Source: an uncultured Pelagibacteraceae bacterium
Lineage (GTDB): Bacteria > Pseudomonadota > Alphaproteobacteria > Pelagibacterales > Pelagibacteraceae
Assembly: GCA_902601545.1 (NCBI GenBank)
Contig: CACKNR010000002.1
Location: 29,394 to 93,393, forward strand
Length of the DNA: 64,000 bases
Direction of reading: 5' to 3'
The notes under the pieces were generated by a model that was not told where the DNA came from, ran no database searches, and saw only the letters and a program-made list of their open reading frames with translations. Position numbers and translations under genes: made by a program. Shown one piece after another: positions 9,155 through 19,333 of this stretch (the stretch's first letter is position 1; every line of letters starts with the position of its first letter).

Positions 9155-9753
9155 TTAAACTTTCTAATAGCTAATTCAGGTTTCAATTTTGGGTTATCCC
9201 AAATAAAACTTGATATTGCAATATATTTTGCTCCTGCTCTTATTAATTTTTTGTAATTTTTATTATTTATTCCACCTATTGCTACAATAGGTTTTTTTAA
9301 GTTCTTTTTTGCCCATCTCAAAATATTAAGATTGGCTTTTATTGCATTTTGCTTAAGTTTGGATTTAAAAAAAGATCCAAAAGCAATATAACTTGCATTG
9401 TTTTTAATTGCATTTATTGCAAGTCTTTTTGAGTTATGACATGTGATACCAAATATTTTATTTTTTAGTTTTTTTCTTGCTTCTGAAAACGATCCATCGT
9501 GTTGACCCATATGACATCCATCAGCATTTATTTTCGATGCTAAAATAAAATTATCATTAATGATAAACTTAACTTTATGCTTAGTGGTAATTTTTATAAT
9601 TCTTTTAGATAAATTAAGAAGTTTTTTTTGACTCAAATTTTTTAATCTTAATTGAAAATACTTCACATTCTTAAAAGACAATACTTTTTCTAAACTAGTG
9701 AGGAAATTCTGATCAATTTTATTAGGTGAAATTAAGTATACTAATTTCTTCAA
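9151..9753 (-). CDS. thiE: Thiamine-phosphate synthase family protein
   Basis: FQLRLK...FIINDNFILASKINADGCHMGQHDGS...AIGGINNKNYKKLIRAGAKYIAISS. Confidence 0.82.
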   Translation of the reverse strand: MKKLVYLISPNKIDQNFLTSLEKVLSFKNVKYFQLRLKNLSQKKLLNLSKRIIKITTKHKVKFIINDNFILASKINADGCHMGQHDGSFSEARKKLKNKIFGITCHNSKRLAINAIKNNASYIAFGSFFKSKLKQNAIKANLNILRWAKKNLKKPIVAIGGINNKNYKKLIRAGAKYIAISSFIWDNPKLKPELAIRKFK

Positions 9754-9758
9754 ATGTT

Positions 9759-10775
9759 TTAGGCCGCAAATTCTTTCTCTAATTTTTCAGACCACTCCCC
9801 TTTAGATGACAGACCATTCATTTTTGCTCTATGGTTAAAGGCTTTTTGTATATTTTCTGTATTTTCTTGATTTTTTCCAAATTCCTTCAATGCACTTGCT
9901 TGCAACCCTCTTCCATAAGAGAAAGTAATTAAAAAATTACTATCATTTATTTTGTTTATTTCATTAAGATTTTTACTAGACTCGATTTCAGATTGACCGC
10001 CCGATAAAAAGGCAATTCCAGGAACATCACTAGGAACATTTTTCTTTAAGCACTCTAAAGTTTTTTTTGCAATTTCTTCTGTATTAGATTTATCTTTGCA
10101 CTCCGAGCCAGGTATAACCATATTAGGTTTAAGAACAGTTCCACTCAAATCAACTTTATATATTTCTAGTTCGTTATAACACTCATTAAGTACATTTGTT
10201 GTAACTTGATAGCATTTATCAATGTTATGTGAACCATCCATTAAAACTTCTGGTTCGACTATCGGCACCATTTCAGCTTCTTGAACTAAAGCAGCGTATC
10301 TTGCTAATGCGTGAGCATTAGACTTAATAGATTGGGCAGATGGAAATTTATCTGAAATTTTATAAACAGCTCTCCATTTCGTAAATCTCGCACCTAAATC
10401 ATAATACTCTTTTAATCTTTCTCGCAAACCATCTAAACCCTCTGTTACAGTTTCATCACTAGATCCAGCAAGTGGTTTAGCACCTTTATCAACTTTTATT
10501 CCAGGTACTGCTCCATGTTTAGATATTAATTCTGGAATTGATGGACCTAAGGTAGTTTTTTGTCTTATTGTTTCATCAAATAAAATTACTCCCCCAATAT
10601 AATCTTTCATAGCACTCGAATTAAAAAGAGTTTGTCTAAAATTTAGTCTATTTTTTTCTATGTTTTCAACATTTATACTTTTAAATCTTTTAGCTATTGT
10701 TCCAGTACTTTCATCTGCAGCAAGGATACCTTTTCCTTTAGCGCACATTTTTTTAGCTATTTCATTTAATGTCAT
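9759..10775 (-). CDS. fba: Class I fructose-bisphosphate aldolase
   Basis: GKGILAADESTGTIAKRF...PIVEPEVLMDG...GIAFLSGGQS. Confidence 0.95.
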   Translation of the reverse strand: MTLNEIAKKMCAKGKGILAADESTGTIAKRFKSINVENIEKNRLNFRQTLFNSSAMKDYIGGVILFDETIRQKTTLGPSIPELISKHGAVPGIKVDKGAKPLAGSSDETVTEGLDGLRERLKEYYDLGARFTKWRAVYKISDKFPSAQSIKSNAHALARYAALVQEAEMVPIVEPEVLMDGSHNIDKCYQVTTNVLNECYNELEIYKVDLSGTVLKPNMVIPGSECKDKSNTEEIAKKTLECLKKNVPSDVPGIAFLSGGQSEIESSKNLNEINKINDSNFLITFSYGRGLQASALKEFGKNQENTENIQKAFNHRAKMNGLSSKGEWSEKLEKEFAA

Positions 10776-10784
10776 AGCGATTAT

Positions 10785-11975
10785 TTATTTTAAAACACTT
10801 ATACCAGGCAAGTCTTTTCCTTCTAAGTACTCTAAAAATGCTCCTCCTGCTGTTGATAAGTGAGAGAAAGTAAGTTTGTCATTACTTTTATTTATTGCTG
10901 CGAGAGTGTCTCCACCTCCAAGAATAGATATTAAAGATTTTTCAATAGTATTTTTAGAGATATTTTCTGCAATCGATAATGTGCCTTTTAAGAAGTTCTT
11001 ATTTTCAAAATACCCGGCTGGCCCATTCCACAGAACAGTATTTGACTCGTTAATCCTTTTTTGAATTTTTTTGATTGTATTGAAGCCGATATCTAAAATT
11101 ATTTCATTTTCTTGAATCTCATCAAGATTTTTATTTTTACCAGTTCCTTCAAAGTTTATTCCTACCATGCAATCTTCAGGTATCAATATTTTACAATTAT
11201 ATTGCTCTGCTTTTTTATAAATATTTGCTATTGTCTCTTTTGTATTCTTTTCAACTAAAGATTTACCAACTTTTAAATTCTTATGAACAAAGAAATTATT
11301 AGCCATTGCCCCAACAATCACTATACTATTTACTTTTTTTATAAGATTTGTAATAACATTAATTTTTGTAGAAATTTTTGATCCTCCGATAATGCAAGTG
11401 ACTGGTTCTTTTTTATTTTTTATAACAAGATTAATTGCCGTTATCTCTTTTTTTAGTAATGGACCAGCAAAACTTTTTTTTACAAATTTTGTTATACTAT
11501 GCACAGATGCTTGTTTCCTATGGGAGCATGAAAATGCATCATTAATATAAATATCCCCAAGTTCACCTAACTTTTTTGAAAAATCTTGGCCATCTTCGGT
11601 TTCTTCTTTAAAAAATCTTATATTCTCAATTAATATTACCTCACCCCCTTTTAGGTGAGAAAATTTTTCTTTAGTTTCACCATCAAAAGTTCCTCTAAAA
11701 AAATAAACATTAGTTTTAAGCGCATCTTTGAGATACTTGTAGATAGGTATTAAAGACAGGTCAGGTACATTAATTCCTTTAGGTCGACCTAAATGACTTA
11801 TAATTATAATTTTTGCTTTTTTTTCAATTAATCTATTTATAAAAGGTAAACATAAAGTTATTCTTGTATCATCTTTTATAACTTTGTCTTTAATTGGAAC
11901 ATTTAAGTCTAATCTAAGAATTATCTTTTGATCTTTGATTTCTAAATCGTCAGGAAAGAAATTTATTTCATCCAT
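10785..11975 (-). CDS. pgk: Phosphoglycerate kinase
   Basis: LRLDLNVPIKD...ISHLGRPKG...STAGGAFLEYLEGKDLPG. Confidence 0.97.
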   Translation of the reverse strand: MDEINFFPDDLEIKDQKIILRLDLNVPIKDKVIKDDTRITLCLPFINRLIEKKAKIIIISHLGRPKGINVPDLSLIPIYKYLKDALKTNVYFFRGTFDGETKEKFSHLKGGEVILIENIRFFKEETEDGQDFSKKLGELGDIYINDAFSCSHRKQASVHSITKFVKKSFAGPLLKKEITAINLVIKNKKEPVTCIIGGSKISTKINVITNLIKKVNSIVIVGAMANNFFVHKNLKVGKSLVEKNTKETIANIYKKAEQYNCKILIPEDCMVGINFEGTGKNKNLDEIQENEIILDIGFNTIKKIQKRINESNTVLWNGPAGYFENKNFLKGTLSIAENISKNTIEKSLISILGGGDTLAAINKSNDKLTFSHLSTAGGAFLEYLEGKDLPGISVLK

Positions 11976-11984
11976 GGACTTCTA

Positions 11985-13967
11985 TTACTCTCTCAATTTT
12001 TTTTGAATAAAATTAGTTATATTTTCCTCTGATAATTTAAAATGTTTGTAAACTTCTTTATAAGGAGCACTTTCACCAAATTTATCTATACCTAAATTGC
12101 TACCTTTATTTTTAATATATTTTTGCCAAGACATTACACTTCCAGCTTCTAATGTGATGATCAGTGAGTTTTCCTCTAAAATATCTTTCCGGTAATCTTC
12201 AGGTTGTTTATCAAAAAGCTCCATACATGGCATTGAAACTACTTTTGAGTGGATATTGTTTTCTTTAAGTTTATTTTGAACTTTTAAGGCGAGTTCTACC
12301 TCAGTACCTGAGGCAATCAATGTTACATTACTCTCATGAGAAGTTAAATTAATGACATAGGCTCCTTTTTCACATTTATTCTCTTTAGAATTGCTTGGAT
12401 TGATGTAAGGAACTTTTTGTCTCGATAAAGCAATAGCACTTGGGTTATTTTCACTTTTTAAAGCTATTTCCCAACATTCAAATGTTTCATTAATATCTGC
12501 TGGCCTGAAGACATTTAAATTTGGAATTGCTCGTAAGCCAGTAAGTTGTTCTATAGGTTGGTGAGTAGGACCATCTTCACCAAGACCAATCGAGTCGTGT
12601 GAAAAAACGTAAATTACCTTAAGACCCATTAAAGCAGAAAGTCTTATAGAAGGTTTACAATAATCTGAGAATATTAAAAATGTTCCACCATAAGGTATTA
12701 TACCTCCATAAAGTGCTAAACCATTCATAATTGCTGCCATGCCATGTTCTCTAACCCCGTAATGAATATAATTTCCATTAAAATTTTTAGAGTTTATAAT
12801 TTTAGAATTATTTGTTTTTGTATTATTAGAACCGCTTAAATCTGCAGAACCACCTATTAATTTAGGAAGTAGAGCAGAAATTTTTTCTATAGCAGCCATT
12901 GAGCATTGTCGTGTGGCTAAACTTGGCTTAGATTCAAAATATTTATCTTTTTCCTCACGAATTAAATTTTCTAGACCGTTCAAATCCAATTTCTCATTAG
13001 CGCCGTTAAGTTCACTTTTAATTTTAGGATTTTTTTTATTTACTGTTTCAAGCCATTTATTTTCAAGTTGCTCACCCTTGTTACCTATATTTCTCCATTC
13101 ATCTAGTATTTCTTGAGGTACTTCAAATGGCTGGTTGTTCCATTTTAGTTTTTTTCTCACTAAAGCTATTTCTTCATCTCCTAAAGGAGAGCCGTGAGAG
13201 GAAGCTTTACCAGATTTATTAGGTGATCCAAATCCTATTATAGTTTTACAAGATATTATTGTAGGTTTTTTTGATTTTGATGCTTTTGTTATCGCTTTTG
13301 AAATTTGTTTTTCATTGTGACCGTTTACCTCTAAGAAGCTCCAACCGTAAGACTCAAATCTTTTTTTGTAATTATCTGAAACACTCAGCGATGTTGAACC
13401 GTCGATTGAAATTTTATTATTGTCAAAAAAAACTATTAAATTTTTTAATTTAAGATGGCCAGCCAGACTCATTGCTTCATGACTTATTCCCTCCATTAAG
13501 TCCCCGTCACTTGCAATTACGTAAGTTTTGTTATTAATAATATTTGAACCAAATCTTTTTCTGAAAATTTCTTCAGCTATTGCCATTCCAACCGCATTAC
13601 CTAAGCCCTGACCTAAAGGCCCAGTTGTTGTCTCAATACCCGTTCCTTTTTGATACTCAGGGTGTCCAGCGCATATAGAATTAAGTTGTCTAAAATTTTT
13701 AATATCTTCAATTGATACACTTTCATATCCAGTTAAATGGAGCAAAGAATAAAGTAACATTGACCCATGCCCTGCAGATAAAATAAATCTATCTCTATTA
13801 ATCCAACCCGGATTTTTTGGGTTAAACCTCAGGTGGTATTTGAAAAGAACAGTTGCAACATCTGCCATACCCATAGGCATACCTGGATGACCAGAGTTTG
13901 CTTTTTGCACAGCATCAATTGATAAAAATCTTACTGCGTTAGATAATTGATTAAATTTTATGCTCAC
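11985..13967 (-). CDS. tkt: Transketolase
   Basis: [27 protein letters not shown]...[19 protein letters not shown]. Confidence 0.97.
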   Translation of the reverse strand: MSIKFNQLSNAVRFLSIDAVQKANSGHPGMPMGMADVATVLFKYHLRFNPKNPGWINRDRFILSAGHGSMLLYSLLHLTGYESVSIEDIKNFRQLNSICAGHPEYQKGTGIETTTGPLGQGLGNAVGMAIAEEIFRKRFGSNIINNKTYVIASDGDLMEGISHEAMSLAGHLKLKNLIVFFDNNKISIDGSTSLSVSDNYKKRFESYGWSFLEVNGHNEKQISKAITKASKSKKPTIISCKTIIGFGSPNKSGKASSHGSPLGDEEIALVRKKLKWNNQPFEVPQEILDEWRNIGNKGEQLENKWLETVNKKNPKIKSELNGANEKLDLNGLENLIREEKDKYFESKPSLATRQCSMAAIEKISALLPKLIGGSADLSGSNNTKTNNSKIINSKNFNGNYIHYGVREHGMAAIMNGLALYGGIIPYGGTFLIFSDYCKPSIRLSALMGLKVIYVFSHDSIGLGEDGPTHQPIEQLTGLRAIPNLNVFRPADINETFECWEIALKSENNPSAIALSRQKVPYINPSNSKENKCEKGAYVINLTSHESNVTLIASGTEVELALKVQNKLKENNIHSKVVSMPCMELFDKQPEDYRKDILEENSLIITLEAGSVMSWQKYIKNKGSNLGIDKFGESAPYKEVYKHFKLSEENITNFIQKKLRE

Positions 13968-14024
13968 TTTTTATTACCTATATAGACTTAAACTAAGTAT
14001 ATCAATAATATGATATAATTATTT

Positions 14025-14348
14025 ATGAGTATAATTGAAAAGAAAGAAAAAAATTTAAATCAATTAATTAGTAAACTTAATTCACTTACTCTTACTTATT
14101 CACAACCGATGTATGAAGTAGAGAAAATTAAAACTGAAAAAAATGAAATTTTGAGACAGAAAATTGAAATTGAAAATAAAAATAATGAATTATTAAGAGA
14201 GCATAAATATTTAAAGGAAAAAATTAAAAGTTTGCAATTAGAGGTAAAAAAAAGGTCTGAACTAGAGGAAAGTTTTAATCAAGAAATAGAGGAACTAAGT
14301 CAAGAGACTGAAAATTTAGTTTCCGAAATTGAAAAATGGCAAACGTAA
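14025..14348 (+). CDS. Hypothetical coiled-coil protein (DUF4164-like) upstream of zapA
   Basis: 107 aa, almost entirely Glu/Lys/Leu heptad-like; overlaps next ORF. Confidence 0.65.
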   Translation: MSIIEKKEKNLNQLISKLNSLTLTYSQPMYEVEKIKTEKNEILRQKIEIENKNNELLREHKYLKEKIKSLQLEVKKRSELEESFNQEIEELSQETENLVSEIEKWQT

Positions 14349-14782
14349 ACATCAAATTTAACAATAAAGATTACTTATTATCTTGTGACGATGGTCAAGA
14401 GGAGTCTTTAAAAAAGCTAACAAAATTTTTAGATAAAAAATACTCTGAATTAAAAGATAAACTTGGAAATATTGGTGAAAATAAATTGCTATTAATCACA
14501 ACAATTCAATTAATCGATGAGTATTTTGATCTAAAAGATAAAGTATCAAAGCAAAAATTGAAATTGGATGAAATTTCAAAAAAGTTTAAAGAAATTAAAT
14601 CATTAGCAATTAATTACAAAAAAGATAAAGATGATGAAATATTAAAACTTAACAAAGAACTTGAAAAATTCAAAAAAACAATAGAGGAAACAAATAACCT
14701 TTACGAGTCAATGTTAGACAAGACCTCCCAATCACTGGAAAAAATAATAGTAAACACCGAGTCCCTTTCTAAAATTCAGTAA
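14336..14782 (+). CDS. zapA: Cell division protein ZapA-like
   Basis: MANVNIKFNNKDYLLSCDDGQEESLKKLTKFLDKK N-terminal ZapA domain plus coiled coil. Confidence 0.82.
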   Translation: MANVNIKFNNKDYLLSCDDGQEESLKKLTKFLDKKYSELKDKLGNIGENKLLLITTIQLIDEYFDLKDKVSKQKLKLDEISKKFKEIKSLAINYKKDKDDEILKLNKELEKFKKTIEETNNLYESMLDKTSQSLEKIIVNTESLSKIQ

Positions 14783-15334
14783 ATGGATCGAAAGCAAATA
14801 ATTAGAAAAAAATATTTCGATAAAAGAAAGAAGAACTACTTTGAACTCAATGAAAATTTTTTTCTCTCTTTGTACAAATTGATAAAAAAAAAGATAAAAA
14901 TGAAAAAATTCTGTATTTCAATTTATTACCCAAATTCCTTTGAAGTAAATATTTTAAAAATTCTAGATTTAGAATATTTTAAAAAGTTTATTTTCCTTTT
15001 GCCAGTAATAGAAAAAAACGGGTCGATGAATTTTTATAAATGGAAAAAAAATGATATTTTGAGTGTAAATAAATATGGAATTTTGGAGCCAATAAAATTA
15101 AAAAAAAAAATACCAGAAGTTGTTTTAGTGCCATTATTAGCTTTTGATAAAAATAGAAATAGACTTGGTTATGGTAAAGGTTTTTATGATAAATATTTTA
15201 GTAGATTTATAAAAAATCATAAAAAAATATTAAAAGTCGGTATTGCTTTTTCGTTTCAAAAATATAATAAGCTGCCTGTAAATAACAAAGACTTTAAATT
15301 AGATTATATAATTACAGAAAAAGGAATAGTTTAA
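14783..15334 (+). CDS. 5-formyltetrahydrofolate cyclo-ligase
   Basis: VPLLAFDKNRNRLGYGKGFYDKYF motif; follows zapA. Confidence 0.9.
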   Translation: MDRKQIIRKKYFDKRKKNYFELNENFFLSLYKLIKKKIKMKKFCISIYYPNSFEVNILKILDLEYFKKFIFLLPVIEKNGSMNFYKWKKNDILSVNKYGILEPIKLKKKIPEVVLVPLLAFDKNRNRLGYGKGFYDKYFSRFIKNHKKILKVGIAFSFQKYNKLPVNNKDFKLDYIITEKGIV

Positions 15335-16140
15335 TGAATATTTTAGTCCTAGGAGACGTCATGGGCCCATCTGGACGAAGAGCTCTGAAAAAAAATCTTT
15401 CCAAAATAATTGAAAAGAATAATATTAATTTTTCAGTGATTAACGGAGAAAACGCTGCTGATGATGGTAAGGGAATTACTAAAGAAATTGCTGAGGAATT
15501 TTTTTCACAAGGTATAGATGTAATTACATCTGGTAATCATATTTGGGATAAAGAAGAGACAACAAAATATATTGAAAAAGAAAATAGATTATTAAGGCCA
15601 GCTAATCTAATTAATGGTTCTCCAGGAAAAGGTTATGGAATTTATTTATCAAAAGATAAAAAATATAAAATTGGAGTTATCAATTTGATGGGAAATGTTT
15701 TTATGAAAAAAACTGATAACGTTTTTAAAACAGCAGAAACGATAAATAAAAAAATAATTTTAAAAAAAAATGTTGATTTTTCAATTGTAGATTTTCACGG
15801 AGAGATAACCAGTGAAAAAATGGCAATCGGACATTTTTTTGATGGTGGGGCTACTTGCGTAATAGGTACACATACGCATGTTCCAACCGCCGATACAAGA
15901 ATCTTAGAAAAAGGTACTGCGTATCAAACAGACATTGGCATGTGTGGAGATTACAATTCAGTTATTGGAATGAACAAACAGAACTCGATTAAAAAATTTT
16001 TAAAAGACAAGAGTGCTTTACCGCACTTTCCATCTGACGGTGAGGGTACGTTATCGGGTATTATAGTAAAAGCAGATCAAAATACAGGTTTGGCAAAAAA
16101 AGTTTTTCCAATAATTATGGGTGGAATACTGGATAGATAG
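15334..16140 (+). CDS. YmdB-family metallophosphoesterase
   Basis: ILVLGDVMGPSGRRAL...VINGENAADDGKGIT...GNHIWDKEE...GTHTHVPTAD. Confidence 0.92.
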   Translation: MNILVLGDVMGPSGRRALKKNLSKIIEKNNINFSVINGENAADDGKGITKEIAEEFFSQGIDVITSGNHIWDKEETTKYIEKENRLLRPANLINGSPGKGYGIYLSKDKKYKIGVINLMGNVFMKKTDNVFKTAETINKKIILKKNVDFSIVDFHGEITSEKMAIGHFFDGGATCVIGTHTHVPTADTRILEKGTAYQTDIGMCGDYNSVIGMNKQNSIKKFLKDKSALPHFPSDGEGTLSGIIVKADQNTGLAKKVFPIIMGGILDR

Positions 16141-16142
16141 TT

Positions 16143-16868
16143 ATGGCAGGACATTCGCATTGGGCAGGAATTAAACATAAAAAGGGAAGAGCAGATAAAG
16201 AAAGATCTAAAATATTTTCTAAACTTTCTAGGGAAATAACTGTAGCAGCAAAACTCGGGGATAAAGACCCTGATATGAATCCTAGATTAAGAACCGCAAT
16301 TCAAGCTGCAAAGCAAGCCAATATGCCTAAAGATAATATTTCAAGAGCCATTAGTAAATCAGAGGCAACAAGCGACAAAAATTATGAAAATTTAAGATAC
16401 GAAGGCTTTGGCCCTTTTAACACTGCCTTAATAATTGAGACTTTAACCGATAATAAAAATAGATCAGCTTCAACTATAAGGACTGTGTTACAAAAAAATG
16501 GAGGAAGGTTGGGTGAAAATGGTTCAACGACGCATATGTTTAAAAATTGTGGGGTTATTCACATCGATAAAAATAAAATGAGCGAAGAAGATGCTTTTAA
16601 TTTAGCTATAGAATTTGGAGCAAAAGATTGTGTAAAGACTAATAATTATCATGAAATAATTACAGAGAAAGAGGATTTTTATAAAGTAAAAACTAAACTC
16701 GAGAATAAAATTGAAAATTTCACTTATTCTGCGATTGAATGGAGAGCTTTAATTAACTTAAATTTGGATAATGAACAAAAAAAAAAAATGACTGAAGTCT
16801 TAAATGAATTAGAAGAGCTAGAAGATGTTCAAAATATATATACTAATGTAAATTTAAAATTTGAATAA
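16143..16868 (+). CDS. yebC: YebC/PmpR family regulatory/translation protein
   Basis: MAGHSHWAGIKHKKGRADKERSKIFSKLSREI. Confidence 0.96.
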   Translation: MAGHSHWAGIKHKKGRADKERSKIFSKLSREITVAAKLGDKDPDMNPRLRTAIQAAKQANMPKDNISRAISKSEATSDKNYENLRYEGFGPFNTALIIETLTDNKNRSASTIRTVLQKNGGRLGENGSTTHMFKNCGVIHIDKNKMSEEDAFNLAIEFGAKDCVKTNNYHEIITEKEDFYKVKTKLENKIENFTYSAIEWRALINLNLDNEQKKKMTEVLNELEELEDVQNIYTNVNLKFE

Positions 16869-17355
16869 AATGAGGATAATCGGAGTAGACCCTGGATTGA
16901 CTGGTGCAATAGCAATATTAGATGGCAACAAAGTCATAAACTTATTCGAAATGCCAGTTATGGCAGAAGGAAAAAAAAATAAACGACAACTTAACAGCGC
17001 ACAACTAGTAAGCATAATTAAAGAAAATATAAAAAATAAAGAGGAAACAGCGGTCATAGTTGAGCAAGTAAATGCTATGCCTGGCCAAGGGGTGACAAGC
17101 ATGTTCAATTTTGGACAAACTTTTGGGGCAATTAAAGGAGTATGCGCAGCATTGGAATTACCGATTTTTTTTGTTAGACCATCTAAATGGAAAAAACACT
17201 TCGAACTTATTAATTCTTCAAAGGACTCAAGTAGAACAAAGGTAATAGAGATGTATCCTTCGTTATCAAATCAATTATCAAAAAAAAAGGATGTAAATAA
17301 ATCAGATGCTATTTTGATAGCTCGTTTTTACAATGAGACTAGATTTAAAGATTAA
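16861..17355 (+). CDS. RuvC-like Holliday junction resolvase
   Basis: RIIGVDPGLTGAIAILD...AVIVEQVNAMPGQG...KSDAILIARF; retained acidic motifs of the RuvC RNase H-like fold. Confidence 0.85.
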   Translation: MNKMRIIGVDPGLTGAIAILDGNKVINLFEMPVMAEGKKNKRQLNSAQLVSIIKENIKNKEETAVIVEQVNAMPGQGVTSMFNFGQTFGAIKGVCAALELPIFFVRPSKWKKHFELINSSKDSSRTKVIEMYPSLSNQLSKKKDVNKSDAILIARFYNETRFKD

Positions 17356-17418
17356 AATTTGTATTAATTTGATTAAATACGCCAAATTCATGACACATTC
17401 TAAAAGTAATCAACTTTA

Positions 17419-18099
17419 ATGGAACAAGATATTGCATCACAAGTTGTAGGTCTAGGTGGAGCCTCAGATTTTACTCTTTGGAGCCTTTTTTTAAGAGCTG
17501 ACTTTGTTGTAAAATTTGTAATCATTTTATTGATAGCTAGTTCAATTTTTTCTTGGGCATTGATATTTGATAAATTTAAATTATTTAAATCGATTAACAA
17601 ATCTACTGCTGATTTTGAAAAAAAATTCTGGAAAGCTAAATCTGCTGAAAGTTTCAATAATAATTTACCTGTAAACTCCAATGACCCAGCAACGTTAATT
17701 TTTAAAGCAGCGATGACTGAGCTAATAAAAACAAAAAGACAATCTTCTGCAATTCAATCCGCTAGAGTCGAAAGAGTTTTGGAAATTGCTACTGACAATG
17801 AAGTTAAAAAAGTTGAAAAAAATTTCACTTTTTTAGCAACAATAGGGTCTACTGCTCCTTTTATTGGTTTATTTGGTACAGTTTGGGGAATTATGAATTC
17901 TTTTCAGTCAATTGCTATTTCAAGAAATACTAGTCTAGCAATAGTCGCCCCAGGAATAGCAGAAGCACTTTTCGCTACCGCATTAGGATTGTTAGCAGCC
18001 ATTCCTGCAGTCGTAGCTTATAACAAATTTAATAGTGACTCTAGACGATACTTTTCTAAAATTGATAATTTTTCAAAAAGATTTCTTTCAATAATTTAA
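17419..18099 (+). CDS. tolQ: Tol-Pal system protein TolQ
   Basis: FLATIGSTAPFIGLFGTVWGIMNSF; tol gene order. Confidence 0.95.
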   Translation: MEQDIASQVVGLGGASDFTLWSLFLRADFVVKFVIILLIASSIFSWALIFDKFKLFKSINKSTADFEKKFWKAKSAESFNNNLPVNSNDPATLIFKAAMTELIKTKRQSSAIQSARVERVLEIATDNEVKKVEKNFTFLATIGSTAPFIGLFGTVWGIMNSFQSIAISRNTSLAIVAPGIAEALFATALGLLAAIPAVVAYNKFNSDSRRYFSKIDNFSKRFLSII

Positions 18100-18100
18100 A

Positions 18101-18514
18101 ATGGCATTTAAAATTAATCGCTCAAGAAATGAACCAATGAGTGAGATAAATGTCACTCCTTTCGTTGATGTAATGTTGGTGCTTCTCATAATTTTCATGG
18201 TAACAGCACCCTTGCTAACAGTAGGTGTTCAGGTTGACTTACCGGAGTCAGCAGCAGACTCTTTACCTGATGATCAAGAACCTTTAACAATAAGCATCAA
18301 TTCTAAAGGTGAAATATATATTCAGGAACATCAAGTAACATATCAAAAAATGGTTCCAAAATTATTAGCAATTGCTAAAAATAGGACTGATACAAGAATT
18401 TATGTCAGGGGAGATAAAAATATAAATTATGGAAGAGTTCTTGAAGTTATGGGTACGCTGTCTGGTGCTGGCTTTTCTAAAGTCGCATTAATTTCAGAAC
18501 CATATAAAAATTAG
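18101..18514 (+). CDS. tolR: Tol-Pal system protein TolR
   Basis: MSEINVTPFVDVMLVLLIIFMVTAPLL. Confidence 0.96.
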   Translation: MAFKINRSRNEPMSEINVTPFVDVMLVLLIIFMVTAPLLTVGVQVDLPESAADSLPDDQEPLTISINSKGEIYIQEHQVTYQKMVPKLLAIAKNRTDTRIYVRGDKNINYGRVLEVMGTLSGAGFSKVALISEPYKN

Positions 18515-18522
18515 GATGAAAT

Positions 18523-19332
18523 ATGATAAGAAGCTTAGTTTATTCATTAACTTTTCACTCTATATTAATATTACTCACCGTTTTAAGCCTACCTTTTATG
18601 CTTAGAGAACCAATAGATCTGCCACCAATAGTGTCCGTAGAGTTAATACAAATTTCTGATAAAACGAATATTCCTTATGCTCCAAAAGCTAGAAAAATAA
18701 TTGAGGAAACAAAAAAAAAGGAGGAGGAAAGAGTTGTCTCAGAGCAAGCACCACCAGCCGCAAAAGCTAAGGAAAAACCAGACAGGATACCATTACCAAA
18801 TGAAAAAAAAGAAGAAAAGCAAATAGTTAAAAAAAAACAGAATCCCGAAGAGGTTAAACCACAAATAAGACAATCTTCTGAATTTGAAAAAAAGGAAATT
18901 CTTGATACTAATGAAATAGCAGCATTGATAGATAAAGCAAAAGAAATTGAGGCCTCGAAAGTCAAAGAAAGTAATAAAATTACTCAAAGCTCAAAAAAAA
19001 ATTCATTCGCTACCGGATTAACTCTTTCTGAGGAAGACGCATTAAGAGCTCAAATTTTTGGTTGCTGGAGTGTACCTTTAGGTTTACCATACGATCAAAA
19101 CCTATTGGTTAGAATTAAATTACAATTAAAAAAAGATGGAACAATTATGAAATCTGAAATTTTAGATCATGAAAGAATGAACAGACCCGGACAAAAATTT
19201 TATAAGGTTTTAGCTGAAAGCGCATTAAGAGCAGTGAGATTGTGCCAACCTTTGAAAGTGCCACCTACTGGTTACGATAAATGGAAAGATCTTCAATTAA
19301 ATTTTAATCCAACGGAAATGCTTAAAGGTTAA
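18523..19332 (+). CDS. tolA: TolA-like protein
   Basis: N-terminal TM, Lys/Glu-rich middle, C-terminal TonB/TolA-like domain; position between tolR and tolB. Confidence 0.88.
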   Translation: MIRSLVYSLTFHSILILLTVLSLPFMLREPIDLPPIVSVELIQISDKTNIPYAPKARKIIEETKKKEEERVVSEQAPPAAKAKEKPDRIPLPNEKKEEKQIVKKKQNPEEVKPQIRQSSEFEKKEILDTNEIAALIDKAKEIEASKVKESNKITQSSKKNSFATGLTLSEEDALRAQIFGCWSVPLGLPYDQNLLVRIKLQLKKDGTIMKSEILDHERMNRPGQKFYKVLAESALRAVRLCQPLKVPPTGYDKWKDLQLNFNPTEMLKG

Positions 19333-19333
19333 A

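Noticed and set aside
9755-9760. TPP riboswitch upstream of thiE or thiD
   Set aside because: thiE starts a few bases after fba and thiD overlaps the glmM stop region; no leader long enough for a thi-box.
14782-14783. Possible 6S RNA (ssrS) between zapA and the 5-formyl-THF cyclo-ligase gene
   Set aside because: In many proteobacteria ssrS sits in this interval, but here the two genes are directly adjacent with no room for it.
18793-18987. Phe-rich antisense ORFs within tolA (18675-18965, 18793-18987)
   Set aside because: Artefact of the Lys/Glu-rich poly-A sense strand of tolA.
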